Positions 24,156-35,139 are shown, numbered from the stretch's first letter. The stretch is DNA of 64,000 nt from Lytechinus pictus (GCF_037042905.1 NC_087249.1:12087501-12151500), one strand, 5' to 3'. Made by a program: numbers and translations. The notes: a model not told the origin generated them from the letters alone.

Positions 24156-24393
24156 CACTGTAAAAACTGTGGTGTCAAAACTGACACCAGTTGGTGTTAA
24201 TAGAGGACCACACCCTGAGGTGTAAAAATTACACCCTAGAGATTGAACATCGCACCAAAGAGTGTAAATGTAACAACCAAAGGTGTTGTATAACACATAT
24301 AGGTGTTAAACTAACACTGCCAATTTAACACCGGTGTAAAAGTACTGATGTGGTCCTCTATGTACACCGGTTAGCACCACGGTTTTTGCTGTG
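24156..24393. mobile_element. CACTGTAAAAA palindromic MITE
   Basis: Starts cactgtaaaaactgtggtg and ends caccacggtttttgctgtg. The arms are complementary over most of their length, with internal word pairs such as agaggaccacacc and gtgtggtcctct. TA lies immediately outside both ends. It is non-coding and about 238 bp. Confidence 0.75.
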
Positions 24394-25364
24394 TACGTTC
24401 GTTATACACCCCAGGGTTGCGCTACATGAGGGTATAGCTAGGCTGCTGTTATCTTTTAAAGGGGTGCAAAAAGGAAATAGGGGACGAGGTGAAGAAGATA
24501 TAAGAGTACCATGAGGAGAGATGTCTTTGTCGTCAATGAAAGTGACGTCATGTGTCACCTTGCCCCCCCTCCCCGTTTCAAAATATCCCTGGTCCGCCCC
24601 TCGAAACCATTGTTCATAAACTCTCTCTTTAAACATATCATAGTAGACGAAGACACTGTTACTTTGTTATCAAGTCGTATGTGTTATAAATAGTTCAAAG
24701 AAGGAGTGTTTACCCCTAAGTTATTGTCGTTGCTGATAACGCAATTGCTTCCAGAGATATATGTACTATTATGCATTTATAAATTTTCTTCTGTTCGAAT
24801 CACCAGTATGCCCTCTGAAACAAAATACATGTAACGGTTGCCATTAAAGAAATCAATAATCAATAATGAAAAAAAAAATACTCCCAGGTTCGATAAAATT
24901 CACCTACAGATGAGATTGATGTCCTTTTTGTAGACACCCCTCCCCCAGCATGCAGTAACCATCAAAGTTGCAAGATGATGTTCATTATATAAACAACTAC
25001 TTCACGCGTATAAAGAAACTCACTCAAGTCATTTATTGCTTTCGCTTCGCGGCAATATGGATACCATAATCCCACTCTAGGCGAAGTCATGCCGAATTTG
25101 GAAGGTATTTTCCATAATTGCTGGCGATATATCATTCCACCTTTTTCTTTTATTATTACAAAACATGTTGATACCGCCAAAGGCGAAACCAATTTTGTGC
25201 AATTAAAGTTTTCTTACATTATCGTCGAAAATACGTAATTCGTTTTTCTGCATGCAAACCAGAGTTTTCTCGATTCATAATTTATTTCAATGATGTCATT
25301 TTCTCTGTAATTGTCCCTTTTTTTGTCTTATGTCCCTTTTTTAAAATGATATTATCTCTTCCTC

Positions 25365-25367
<3 letters not shown>
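24394..25367. other. Intergenic, no gene seen
   Basis: Non-coding, AT-rich; short frames without domains. Confidence 0.5.

Positions 25368-25402
<35 letters not shown>
25368..25402. repeat. CA dinucleotide microsatellite
   Basis: About 17 uninterrupted CA units. Confidence 0.95.
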
Positions 25403-25406
<4 letters not shown>

Positions 25407-25844
25407 AAAATCTGTAGATCGGAATAAAGTGAGAGCGAGCTGACGAATACAGTGTTTGCTCTCTGAATGTGCGTTACTAGTGTTAAAATATGAGTTTTGA
25501 GATAGCAAATAACTTAGAGTGAATATAGTATAGGATTTTATTTATATCGGGTAACTAATACATTTTGAGGGTGAAAGAACTTGCTTTGATATTTGGTAAC
25601 ATCAGTAATGCGGTATTAATGTAATGGGTAGTGAATTAGTGTGTTATCAAGTATATAGGCCTGTATTATATACACTGCTCAGAATGGTGCATTGTGGGTT
25701 GGGAACTTGGCCATCATTTAGTTGAGCACTTGAGGTGGTGCTATGCGAGGTTGCTGGTTCGTATTGGCTTTAAAACATATGATTTTTTTAAACAAGCTAG
25801 TGCACACTTAGTTACCAATAATGCGTATGTTCATTTCATGTGGA
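25403..25844. other. Intergenic, no gene seen
   Basis: No coding or RNA signal recognised. A gagagcgagctgacgaa word near 25431 resembles the GCGAGCTG motif of the 22-kb element. Confidence 0.45.
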
Positions 25845-26060
25845 GCGTTGTGGCCCGGTGGATTAGTCTTCTGACTTTGAAGCAGAGGGTTGTGGGTTCG
25901 AATCCAAGCCATGGCGTTATTTCCTTCATCAATAAATTTATCCACACTGTGCTGCACTCAACCAAGGTGAGGTGAATGGGTAGGAAGAAATTCCTTGAAT
26001 GTCTTGAGAGAAGAAAGAGGGGGGGGGGGTAGAGTGTGTGTGTGTGGGGGGGTATTATTA
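25845..26060 (+). mobile_element. tRNA-derived SINE with intact pol III boxes
   Basis: The head reads tggcccggtggattag (A-box-like), a CTTTGAA anticodon-loop-like segment and ggttcgaatcc (B box). The body has gtgctgcactcaaccaaggt and ggtgaatgggtaggaag, the same body as at 13531-13705. It ends in G and GT runs and ATT triplets. The tRNA-like fold has mismatched stems, so this is a retroposon and not a working tRNA gene. Confidence 0.8.
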
Positions 26061-26152
26061 TCATAATAATCAAGCTTCTCCAAATCAAATTTCTTCAAAT
26101 CTAACGGATCCCTTTAAAGATGAATATCTGATATTGAAATGTAAATGCAAAC

Positions 26153-26335
26153 TTAAAGGACAATACCATCCCAACAAAAAGTTGATTTGAGTAAAAATCC
26201 AACAAGTATAACACTGAAAATTTCATCGAAATCGGATGTAGAATAAGAAAGTTGACATTTTAAAATTTCGCTTAATTTCACAAAATAGTTATATGCACAA
26301 ATAAACATTTTTTCTGAGGTGTACTTGACCTCTAA
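26153..26335 (+). mobile_element. Internally deleted TTAAAGGACAA MITE
   Basis: The left arm ttaaaggacaataccatccc continues with atttcatcgaaatcggatgt as at 10653-11230, then jumps directly to a right end ggtgtacttgacctctaa. It lies about 200 bp upstream of the GST start codon, next to the promoter. Confidence 0.65.
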
Positions 26336-26456
26336 TTACCTCGCCTCGCCAGGAGTTGGACTTTAGACCCGGTATACTGTAGGTGTGATATACCGTAAAC
26401 AGACATGTACATTATGTGAAGAGTACAAACATGTTGATGTTTCGTATACGAAATGT

Positions 26457-26464
26457 TATAAAAG
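26457..26464 (+). promoter_or_regulatory. TATA box of the GST gene
   Basis: TATAAAAG lies 72 bp upstream of the GST start codon. Transcription would start near 26485-26495, giving a 5' UTR of about 45 nt. This is inferred from spacing only. Confidence 0.55.
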
Positions 26465-26535
26465 TTTGGCTCTCAGAGCGAAGAGGGGAGCGGTAATTGA
26501 TAAGTCTACCATAGGTTTGTACGAGAACTACAAAT

Positions 26536-26683
26536 ATGGCTGAAGCACCAAAATATAGATTGACATACTTTGTCACTAGAGGACGGGCTGAACCTATCAG
26601 ACTTCTGTTGGTTGATGCTGGGATCGAGTTTGAAGATCGGAGGTTTACAGACGAACAATGGCTCGAGAGGAAAAAATCAGGAG
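26536..26683 (+). CDS. GST exon 1
   Basis: Encodes residues 1-49 and the first base of codon 50, including the catalytic Tyr11 and RGRAEPIR. The donor is gag|gtaata. Confidence 0.92.
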
Positions 26684-29600
26684 GTAATAATATCTTCAAG
26701 ATGCGATAGTTTCATTTTCGGTTAGGGGTTATATCGTGACACGCGCACTCACTTTTCGAGCCAAAGTTTCGAGTACATGCACACTCAGTATACACGATCT
26801 AATGAATATTCATCGGCGAGCCGTCATGACGCGTTACTGAGAGTGACGTAGAAGCTGCTGCACATTTCTACCTCGCCTCCGCTCGAACTCGCAACATAAG
26901 TCTAAGTGCCTCCCTATTGTTTCCTACGTATCATAATGGATGATCAGGTAGCCAACGGGTAGACAATCCTCTTGAAAAAGGAAATTTTCTTCCGGGTCAA
27001 CTGTTCCGGTTACAAGGTGGACAAATTTGTTGAGGGTTCCGGTTCTCAAGCTTTGCTAATGATTCCTAACAAATTTCTTCGTTGATTTTTTTTTTCTTCC
27101 ACAGAATTTCCTTTGAACCAATTACCAATCCTAGAGGCTGATGGGAAAACAATGGTGCAAAGTCGGGCAATCATGCGTCATCTGGCTAGAAAATATGGTT
27201 AGTTCCATAAATCATCATCGGTGATTAGTTTGAAACATATTGTACATAATTATCTTATCAAACTCTTTAGAACCATGTTAAATATTCTGGTTCTTTTTGC
27301 TTCCATCCTATATTGCTATCATGGCTATAGGGAGAAGTTTTCACAGATTTTTTTAAATGAAAATCATTGGCAAAAGCGACTTTGATCATTTCACAGACAA
27401 TGTCTTTTTAGATGTTGTTTGAAGGTTTGCATGGTGGCATGTACAATCGCTGATGTGGTTTACGGTACACCATGTGGAGTGTTATAGAAACAGTGGATAG
27501 AAGAACAGAAGAAATGGATAGGCGAGAAAGTGGAGATTTGAGAGTAGAGTATTCTTTCTTGAAAGTAGTCCTGAAAAGGACTGTAAACCAGGAAAGATTG
27601 ATGAGTTGAGAACAGCTTGAGTAGTAGAGCTGATGAGGAGATGCTGGCTTGAATATGTCTTTTTAATACTCTCCGGTATATTTGTCGGGGGTGGGGTCGG
27701 ATTGCAAGACACCTACAATCAATTACAAGTCAATTGCTGTTCCGAAATCAATCAGAAGTCTGGTAATTAGTTCCGAATATGCACTTTTCTTTTTCAGAAA
27801 AATAGGGTCCCATGGGGAAAAAGTGATATTCAATATCACTGAAAATGGCTCTTCGATCTCCACTGCAAATATTTTCTAGGTTTTCATGTATTTTATTTAT
27901 ATTTATGATTCTTTTACTTGTTACAAGCAGTAAAAAAAAATCAATTTTGCTCTACGTTTAATTTGCATCTAAAATTTGCAAATGCATCTCAAAATATTTT
28001 CTTGTAACCCCCCCTATAAGTGCCCAGAGTTTTTGTGTTTGATGGATACATATATCTTGCATAAGTGAATGTGCATAATACATTGATTTTTAAAAATTTA
28101 CCCGAATCATTTCTTCTGCCATGCGTAACCATAATAACGCAGCTGAATAATATCGTATATATTTTTTTCTGACGTGTTAACCTTTAATATTTTGTACATG
28201 TGAAATATTTTGCTGCAAAATATTCATTTTTTTTGTTTTCAATAACAATTATCGAATTTTACAGAAAATTTACGAAGGATTCAGTAAGGACCAAAAGTAT
28301 GAACATATTTTAGCAAAATATTATATTATAAGCTTCTTTGTCCAACATTGCCATGCTTTAAGGTTACAATGGAGCGACAGAAGAGGAAACATATCAGATC
28401 GATGTTCTCTGTGAGGCTTTGGAGGACTTGGTTGCTAGTGTGTTTAATATCGTATTTAGCGACTTCGACCAAGCTTACAAGGTAATCTTGTCAAGTTTCA
28501 TTACTTCTCTCCCAAAGATAAAAAAACAATTCTTAAAAATAGAAGAATGGTCCTTATTCTGATGTCCTGTTAATCTAAGGCCATGGTCTAATTCTGTGTA
28601 AAATTTTTAATGATTATGGGAAGCCAAAAATTTCCAAATTGCATTTATATTGTATGTGTCACATCTTAACTTGGCTCTTTTGTGGTGTTCTATCGATGAA
28701 GAGAACCATTTCAGTCATTATTCAAAGTCAGTTAGGCTTATGTCTTTTATTTTTGTTTTTAAATGAGCCGATAAATTGAATATGTACTGTTAAAGATACC
28801 TGTCACAATAGAGTACCGAAGTGTGACATCATCAATTTTCAGTTTTTGCATTGTTAGCATTTTTATACCACATTTTGATAGAGCGTGGTGACCCCCCACA
28901 ACCCAAATATGGTGGATATTGGTCCGTGGGGCCCCAAGATATGACCTCATGAATACATAATTAGCCCCATTGAAGTTAATATCATAAATGGGGCTAATTA
29001 TGTATTCATGAGGTCATATATCTCAGGCCCCACGAACCGATTCTCACCAAATTTTGGAATTAGGGGGTTTTCATCATGCTCTACCAGAATATGGTATCAA
29101 AAATGCTGAAATGCGAAAAAATTGTTACGTCATCATTTGTTTCTCTATTTGCTACTCATACAACAAATGCATTAAATAACGTGATATTGGAAAAAAATTG
29201 AGAAATCTTGTAGGAGACCGACCCATAGCCACCCCCCCCCCCAAAAAAAAAGTTTTCTTCACCATCTGCTTCAGCACGGACTCAAGACATCTTACAAATT
29301 TCTCTGTATTTTTTTCCTTGAAAGGACAAACTCAAAGAGAATCTTCCACAGACTATCATTCCTCGCCAGCTGAAGTTCTTAGAGAAGGCTCTTGAAGACA
29401 ACCCTTCAGGGAGCGGCTACTTCGTTGGTCAAGATGTAAGAATAGGGAATGTTCGCGATCACTATACCCAATGTTTTCTACAACTCAGATAATCTTGTCC
29501 AAAGCCCTTCAATAACAAAACAGACTGTCGAAAATCGGTGAATTCAAACAGCAATGTCGTCCTGGAGTCTAGACAAACGACATATTTTGCGTCCGGTCTG

Positions 29601-30923
29601 TATCTTCGGACGATATCTGCTGTCCGGGTCCACCAACTTTCGACAGAAGCCTCTTACCTATATCTATTGTGATTTGTCATGCATTTTCTGAGAAATTCGG
29701 TACGTTGTCATGGTTGTAGAAAGCGTATATAGTGATTGCGAAAAACGCTATGAACACGCTACCACAATGCACACCAAAAACTGTGATGCTGACGGTGTAC
29801 ATATACATAGAGAACCACATCAGACTTTACTCCGGTGCTTAACTTGTGGTGTCAGTTCAACACCCATGAGTGGTATTAGAACACCATTGGTTCTAACTTT
29901 TACACTCCTTGGTGTCATATTCAATATATCAGTCTACAGCTAGGGCGTAATTCTAAAGCCACATCGTCAGGCCCCTCTAACAATCTAAGACCCCCTGTTT
30001 TTACAGTGTGGTGGTGGGGGGGGGGAGGGGTAGGGGTGAATCCTTTACTCAAAACACAATGTCAAACAGTGTGATCACACTTTGTGAAAAAATTATCCAC
30101 ACTGTTAAAATGCTCACATTCAACAGTGTGAAGTTATTTTCACACTGTGGACACATCGACAGTGTGACTGTTCACAGCGTGTTCACATGGTTGACTATGT
30201 GAATATGTGATTTACACTGTTGAAATATGCTCAGATTGAACAGCTATTGTGAAGATATTTCCACACTGTGGACACCTCGACCGTGTGACTGCATTCACAG
30301 CGTGTTCACATGGACGACTCTGACTGTGATTCGCGCTGTTGAGATGCTCAAATTTAACAGTGTGAAGATGATGTAACACTGTGCTCCACACTGTGAACAC
30401 ACTGTGACACACTGTGTTATTTCCAGTAGGGATATGCTACAGCCACACCAACGAAACCGACTCCAAACCGACCGATGATATGCCTAAAGAAAAAACGTAA
30501 TATCCGGTTTGGGTCTTGAGTTGGTTTTGCTTGTGTGGCTGTTCAAGAGGATCCATGACATTTGCTCCGATAAGAAATCTGCACGTTAAGCCAAACATGA
30601 AACATAACCTCCAAAACTAAATAAGCCCTAATCCTTATTTTCACATCACTCTAAACCAAAAACTCTATATGACAAACCTAATTCTCATATACCCTATGCA
30701 CATTTCTCTTTGATTCGTTATAAATAGCTATTTCTGCACTTCTTCGTTTCAGGCTACCTTGGTTGAGTTTACGTACTTCACCTTTATCGAGAATGTGTTG
30801 AACATGTTCCCTGATGTTATGGATCCAGCTGAATATCCCAAACTTCATGCGAACCGAGAGCTGGTGAGATCTAGGGAGAAGATTGCCGCTTACCTTCATA
30901 AGCAAATACCATCCTACATGTAA
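26536..30923 (+). CDS. Sigma-class glutathione S-transferase (HPGDS-like), five exons, 213 aa
   Basis: Joins 26536-26683, 27105-27197, 28363-28481, 29325-29435 and 30753-30923; every intron is GT-AG and the frame stays open to TAA. Cytosolic sigma GSTs conjugate glutathione to electrophiles, and some vertebrate members isomerise prostaglandin H2 to D2. The N-terminal thioredoxin-like domain has LTYFVTRGRAEPIR, with the catalytic Tyr at residue 11 (Tyr8 of HPGDS). It also has the cis-Pro segment LPILEADG and the glutathione-binding SNAIL-type motif VQSRAIMRHLARKYG. The C-terminal helical domain follows. Length is close to the usual 200-205 aa. The start is the only ATG placed correctly before the catalytic Tyr. 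Whether it makes prostaglandins cannot be told from sequence. The introns are crowded with repeats, and the 3' UTR carries a long CTA tract. Confidence 0.93.
27105..27197 (+). CDS. GST exon 2
   Basis: The acceptor ttccacag is followed by EFPLNQLPILEADG and the glutathione-binding QSRAIMRHLARKY. The donor is tatg|gttagt (phase 1). Confidence 0.92.
28363..28481 (+). CDS. GST exon 3
   Basis: Short acceptor tttaag. Encodes GYNGATEEETYQIDVLCEAL, the first helix of the C-terminal domain, and ends DFDQAYK before gtaatc (phase 0). Confidence 0.9.
28823..29137. mobile_element. Palindromic MITE in GST intron 3
   Basis: A long hairpin whose inner arms (cctcatgaatacataattag on the left, taattatgtattcatgagg on the right) are near-perfect complements. 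Outer pairing of tagagcgtggtga with catgctcta extends it to about 315 bp. It is non-coding. Confidence 0.75.
29325..29435 (+). CDS. GST exon 4
   Basis: Acceptor ccttgaaag. Encodes DKLKENLPQ through FLEKALEDNPSGSGYFVGQD, the GST helix and the turn before the substrate-pocket helix. The donor is gat|gtaaga (phase 0). Confidence 0.92.
29490..29760 (+). repeat. TTTCGACAAAGGCCTC family repeat, copy B, in GST intron 4
   Basis: Contains tgtcgaaaatcggtgaattc, aaacagcaatgtcgtcctgg and actttcgacagaagcctc, in the same order as copy A. Confidence 0.7.
29763..30010. mobile_element. CACTGTAAAAA-type repeat in GST intron 4
   Basis: The left part is cacaccaaaaactgtgatgc, the right end ctgtttttacagtgtgg. 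The interior is rich in GGTGT and ACACC words. It is diverged, so arm pairing is only partial. Confidence 0.55.
30053..30425. mobile_element. ACAGTGTG-rich repeat element in GST intron 4
   Basis: Two similar halves, each with aacagtgtgaag, cacactgtggacac and cagcgtgttcacatgg words, and ends of the AACACA...TGTGTT type. The same family forms the outer element at 32596-33116. Within about 370 bp the core CACTGT/ACAGTG appears more than ten times. Confidence 0.7.
30432..30543. mobile_element. Short MITE of the CACACCAACGAAACCGA family in GST intron 4
   Basis: Begins cagccacaccaacgaaaccg and ends ggttttgcttgtgtggctg, an inverted pair of about 20 bp around a 70-bp core (accgaccgatgatatgcc...). 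It is the best-preserved copy in the window. Confidence 0.75.
30753..30923 (+). CDS. GST exon 5 and stop
   Basis: Acceptor tcgtttcag. Encodes ATLVEFTYFTFIENVLNMFP through REKIAAYLHKQIPSYM and TAA. In relatives this stretch usually reads like TYADF; here it is TLVEFTYF, which keeps the helix pattern. Confidence 0.92.
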   Translation, partial: ATLVEFTYFTFIENVLNMFPDVMDPAEYPKLHANRELVRSREKIAAYLHKQIPSYM

Positions 30924-30999
30924 ACCTCCAGCAGCCACCATCGGGACGTCCAGAGTTTGGTTCTTTAGTAGAAGGTTACTACTTATTCTGCAGCTGAAA

Positions 31000-31140
31000 C
31001 ACCACCCACCACCCACCCACCTCCACCTCCAACACCATCACCATCACCACCACAACCACCGCCACCAACAACAATTTAATGAACAACAACGACTACGACC
31101 ACCACCACCACCACCACTACTCCTACAACTTCTACTACTC

Positions 31141-31222
<82 letters not shown>

Positions 31223-31246
31223 GACTACTTCTACTAGTACTACTAT

Positions 31247-31278
<32 letters not shown>

Positions 31279-31329
31279 ATGCTACTTCTACTTCTACTTC
31301 TACTTCTACTTCTACTACTACTACTACTT

Positions 31330-31361
<32 letters not shown>

Positions 31362-31520
31362 ACTACTACTACTACTACTACTGCTAGTACTACTAATACT
31401 TTTACTTCTTCTTCTTCTACTACTACCACTATTACTACTTCTACTACTACTACTATTACTACTACTACTACTAGTACAGTAGTAGTACTACTACTACCAC
31501 TACTACTGCTTCTACTACTG

Positions 31521-31556
<36 letters not shown>
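31000..31556. repeat. Long CTA/CAC trinucleotide array in the GST 3' UTR
   Basis: Starts about 80 bp after the GST stop with CAC/CAA triplets, then over 450 bp of CTA with CTT, CTG and ATT interruptions. It precedes the first polyadenylation signal, so the mRNA should carry it. The poly-Leu frame over it is not in the GST frame. Confidence 0.93.
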
Positions 31557-31747
31557 TGAACAACTTCTAATTAGTTTTTCACTGTTTAGAAGATGGACTG
31601 GTCAAGCAGTACTATACTTTTTTATATTGTCTTTAATTTCAAATCGCTGTATTCTGTACGTTAGATGAATGATTATGCCACGCATGCTATTATGTTGAGT
31701 CTTCTGATATTATATTTTTGTATAATGTTTACTTGTGAATTATGTTA

Positions 31748-31753
31748 AATAAA
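31748..31753 (+). terminator. GST polyadenylation signal
   Basis: AATAAA follows the CTA array, giving a 3' UTR of about 850 nt. A second AATAAA is at about 31890. Confidence 0.6.
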
Positions 31754-31756
31754 GTC

Positions 31757-32595
31757 AAATGCAAATAATATTTTCAGGCATGTTCGAACAGTAAATATAT
31801 CAAATCTAGTAGCATGTATTACGAGAAGTTTGTGGCCTGTAATTTTGTTCAATTTCATGTATATAAAAAAATTGTAGTATCCCTCTGAAAATAAATTGAA
31901 AACGTTGAATCAGTCTGTATATGTACCAATACTTAATACAGACTGTAACCATAGTAGCTCGCACTTTTCTCATACCATTTGCTATAAGTTGCTATCTCCT
32001 TTTAGTGTAAGTTACACGATTGGCTCGAAAAATACGAGAAAGAAACGCGCCAAAAGTACAACCACCTGTGTTATCGTACGTTATGCTACCGAATATATGA
32101 AGAATAAAAGTAGGCAGGGGGAATATGAAAAAGGATAAGGTTTGGCCTAGATGCATGCATGCTAAAAGCGTGACAATCCAGAAATTTAGGATTTAGCCCC
32201 AGGAAGATAATAAAAAGACGGGTAAAGAGGGGTGAGTGTAGAGCAGTGTTTGGCCTGACAGAGTTTCCCCTGGGCAGTAGGATGTAAGAGTTATGCACGT
32301 GGAGGTGGCTTGGTATATTGAATTTTCGTAAACTTTCGTTCTGAACTATATATTTTACTATGAGTGAATGAAGAAATTCCTTGAATACGAATAAGTTGTG
32401 TTGGAGGGCACCATTATGGGTGGAGGGGGGGGGGCAGGAGCAGGGGTAGTCACCCTCCAGCAAAATATTAGAGGATAAATATAGATATTTCCCCAAAATA
32501 AAAAAAGAATGCCTGAAATTTCAAAGTATGCAATGCAAATAATCATTCTAAAAGCATTGGAAAGCACTATCAATTAGACTTGACACACAACTGGA
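31757..32595. other. Intergenic, no gene seen
   Basis: Non-coding. The overlapping frames at 31896-32138 (+) and 32086-32496 (-) have no recognisable domain. A 10-G run lies near 32425. Confidence 0.5.
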
Positions 32596-33116
32596 AAGAA
32601 CACAGAGTGTGTCATCGTGTGTTCACAGTGTGGAACACAATATGAAATCATCTATCACACTGTTAAATTTGAGCATTTCAACAGTGTGAATCACATATTC
32701 GCATAGTCGACCATGTGAACACGCTGTGAACAGTCACACTGTCGAGGTGTCAACACACTGCAAAAACTCCGGTGTTGATTTAACACCAGCCCGGAATCTA
32801 TATCTGTCCACACCAGAGAAGTATTGAAATAACACCAGTTTGGATTCAAACCGATGCTGTTTTAATACTAATTGGTGTTGTATAAACACATATCTGGTGT
32901 TAGACCAAAACCAAACTGGTGTTGTTTAACACTTCTCTGGTGTGGACAGATATAGATTCCGGGCTGGTGTTAAATCAACACCGGAGTTTTTGCAGTGCAG
33001 TGTGAAAATGTATTCACACTGCTGAATTTGAGCATTTAAACAGTGTGAATAATACTTTCACATAGTCTACTACTATGTGAACACACTGTGGTCACGCGGT
33101 GTGGCACTGTGTTCTT
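32596..33116. mobile_element. ACAGTGTG-rich element split by a younger palindromic MITE
   Basis: The ends aagaacacagagtgtg and cactgtgttctt are inverted copies. The two outer portions (32596-32755 and 32998-33116) carry the same gcatttcaacagtgtgaat, gaccatgtgaac and cacactgtgg words as 30053-30425. A different element, 32756-32997, sits in the middle. Confidence 0.75.
32756..32997. mobile_element. Near-perfect palindromic MITE (CACTGCAAAAACTCC ends)
   Basis: The left end cactgcaaaaactccggtg and the right end caccggagtttttgcagtg are exact complements, and pairing stays perfect for about 66 bp (through ctgtccacaccagagaagt). Weaker pairing continues to about 90 bp, leaving a short loop. It has the best-preserved arms of the CACTGTAAAAA-type elements here, so it is likely the youngest. 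CA flanks both ends. Confidence 0.85.
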
Positions 33117-33223
33117 ACTAGCAAGGAATAATTGACGGATACCACTTTTCAAAACATAAACATGCATCAGACGACTTGGAAATAAAATTCAGTGTTAGAA
33201 GTGTCACATGTTCTGACTGACCC

Positions 33224-33830
33224 TTAAAGGGATGATCCGGGCTGAAAATATTTATATCTAAATAAATAGAGTAAAATTAACAAAGCAAAATGCTGCAAAT
33301 TTCATCAAAATCATATAACAAATAAAGTTATTGAATTTTAAAGTTTATCAATATTTTGTGAAAACAGTTATATGCACATCGTCATGAATATTCATTAGGT
33401 GGGCTGATGATGTCACATCCCCACTTTCCTTTTTCTTTTGTTATTACGTGAAGTAATAAATGTTTCATTTTTTCATACATGTGTAACTGATGTGCCTCCA
33501 TTATGATGAAATAAGTTGAGGCAATAAATAACTAATGCACTTAATCAGTTCCAATCCAATTGTTTTAGTTCGTGGTGGAAAAAAATGAATAAACCTAATT
33601 TCATATAATAAAATACAAAAGAATAAGTGGGGATATGACATCATCAGCCCACCTAATGAATATTGATAAAGACATGCCTAGAACTGTTTCATCGGAATGA
33701 TGCAAATCTTTAAAATTCAATAACTTTGTTATTTGTTATCCGATTTTGATCAAATTTTCAGCATTTTGCTTTGTGAATTTTACACTATTTATTGAGATAG
33801 AAATATCTCCAGCCTGGACCATCCCTTTAA
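33224..33830. mobile_element. Palindromic MITE, TTAAAGGGATGATCC type, uninterrupted
   Basis: The left arm starts ttaaagggatgatccgggct and the right ends ggaccatccctttaa. Arms of about 200 bp contain aaacagttatatgcacatcg and tcattaggtgggctgatgat with matching complements. The reading tatctaaataaatagag at 33251-33270 is the empty site of the insertion seen in the copy at 60282-61850. Confidence 0.82.
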
Positions 33831-34235
33831 AAGCCCCCTCCGAAACTGAAAACGCCAGCCAGCGGTATGCCGACAAAAGCGCCATAGCCATCAAGGCAGA
33901 TCTCGCGACTGATTTGTCATTTGATATTGAATGTGAAGTTGAGAAATATGAGCTTCGTTCTTTAACAGCGTTGTTGTTTGCTATCGGCTGAAGATTACGA
34001 ATGCACCTGACATTTTTACACCAATCATCATTAATCAACGACACAGATATAGAGCTCTCTCAAGCTCGATAGTCGTTGATCAGTTTGTTTTGCAACGTAG
34101 ATAGGTTGAATTTTTGTAATGGGCTTGTTTTGTACAGTATGCAGTCCAGTAAATAAAAAAGGAAACAAATCAACAAAATATCGACGATACTGTTTTTATG
34201 GCAACACTTAATCGAGGACTTCAAGTAAGCCAAAC
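33831..34235. other. Short open stretch of unknown nature
   Basis: Directly after the MITE, 33831-33991 stays open on both strands and is less AT-rich than its surroundings. The plus frame reads SETENASQRYADKSAIAI and ends TAA- or TGA-bounded at 33991. There is no domain, start or convincing splice pair. It may be a decayed exon or chance. Confidence 0.25.
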
Positions 34236-34450
34236 AAAATGTATTTTATGCAAACATGGTAATCATACTTCTTAGTGTTTTAATAATGATAGCTCTGGTC
34301 GACTCGAGTTGGTGTTTTAAGATCAAATATGAAAATAAGTAAAGGTAACAAAATAAATTTTATGCGGACATGGTACTCATTCTTCCTAGTGTTTTGATAT
34401 TGATAGCTCTGGTCGACTCGAGTTAGTGTTTTGAAATCAAATATAAGAAT
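34236..34450. repeat. Two-copy tandem duplication, 114-bp period
   Basis: tagctctggtcgactcgagt occurs at 34290 and 34404, with similar flanks (attttatgcaaacatggta and attttatgcggacatggta). Confidence 0.8.
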
Positions 34451-34854
34451 ACTTCGTTCATAGAAAACGATTGATTTGCTAACAAATCGTATCATTTCAT
34501 CTAAATGTTTACATTGCGTCCCTTCAGATAACAACAAAAAGATGATATGCTTCAAATAATTGCTTATATATATATGTACATCGCTATCATTACTGAAATA
34601 AGACAGTGTTGATATGTGTCGTGCGTTCCTCATGTCGTATACTAATAAAATTAGTTTAACGATGACACACGAAAACTAAACTGAAAAAAATGAAGAAAGA
34701 AAGAGGAAACTAAACTATGCTTTATAAATGTGAATTATTATTAGTGTTCTATGAATCTATATATAGCGAAATAAACAGTGATTTGAAGCTTTGAGTGAAT
34801 TGAGAAAATGAGCTTATTAGTCTATTCTTTACCGCCGTGTGGAATGTTCGTTTT

Positions 34855-35095
34855 AACACACTGTAAAAATATATATTGTGTAAAATTTTTACCAGCACGA
34901 GGGTAATTATGTGTCTAATCAATTTTGGACAGTATTTTACCCAATGCGAGAAGCATATTGCCCAGTAAGTTTATGCAATTATTTTAGATTGGGAAAAAAT
35001 TCCATCACACTGGATAAATAAAAATGTCCAAGAGAAATGCCCAATGCTGGTTTGACACATAATTACCCTCATGGAGCATTTTTACCTAACATATA
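34855..35095. mobile_element. Palindromic MITE with CACTGTAAAAATA start
   Basis: Arms pair gggtaattatgtgtc with gacacataattaccc, and tgtaaaatttttacc loosely with tttttacctaaca. About 240 bp, non-coding. Confidence 0.65.
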
Positions 35096-35139
35096 TTAGA
35101 GTGCATAAACAAGATATGTCTCGATATTCGCGTATCTTA

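Noticed and set aside
25845-25915. Functional tRNA gene at 25.85 kb
   Set aside because: The A and B boxes are present but the stems are mismatched, and the body matches the SINE fragment at 13.5 kb.
30883-31482. 199-codon poly-Leu frame after the GST stop
   Set aside because: It lies in a different frame from the GST and is produced by the CTA repeat.
33736-34044. Overlapping plus and minus frames of 81 and 102 codons as host exons
   Set aside because: Part lies in the MITE arm, and no acceptor/donor pair or family match is visible. Kept only as a low-confidence unknown.
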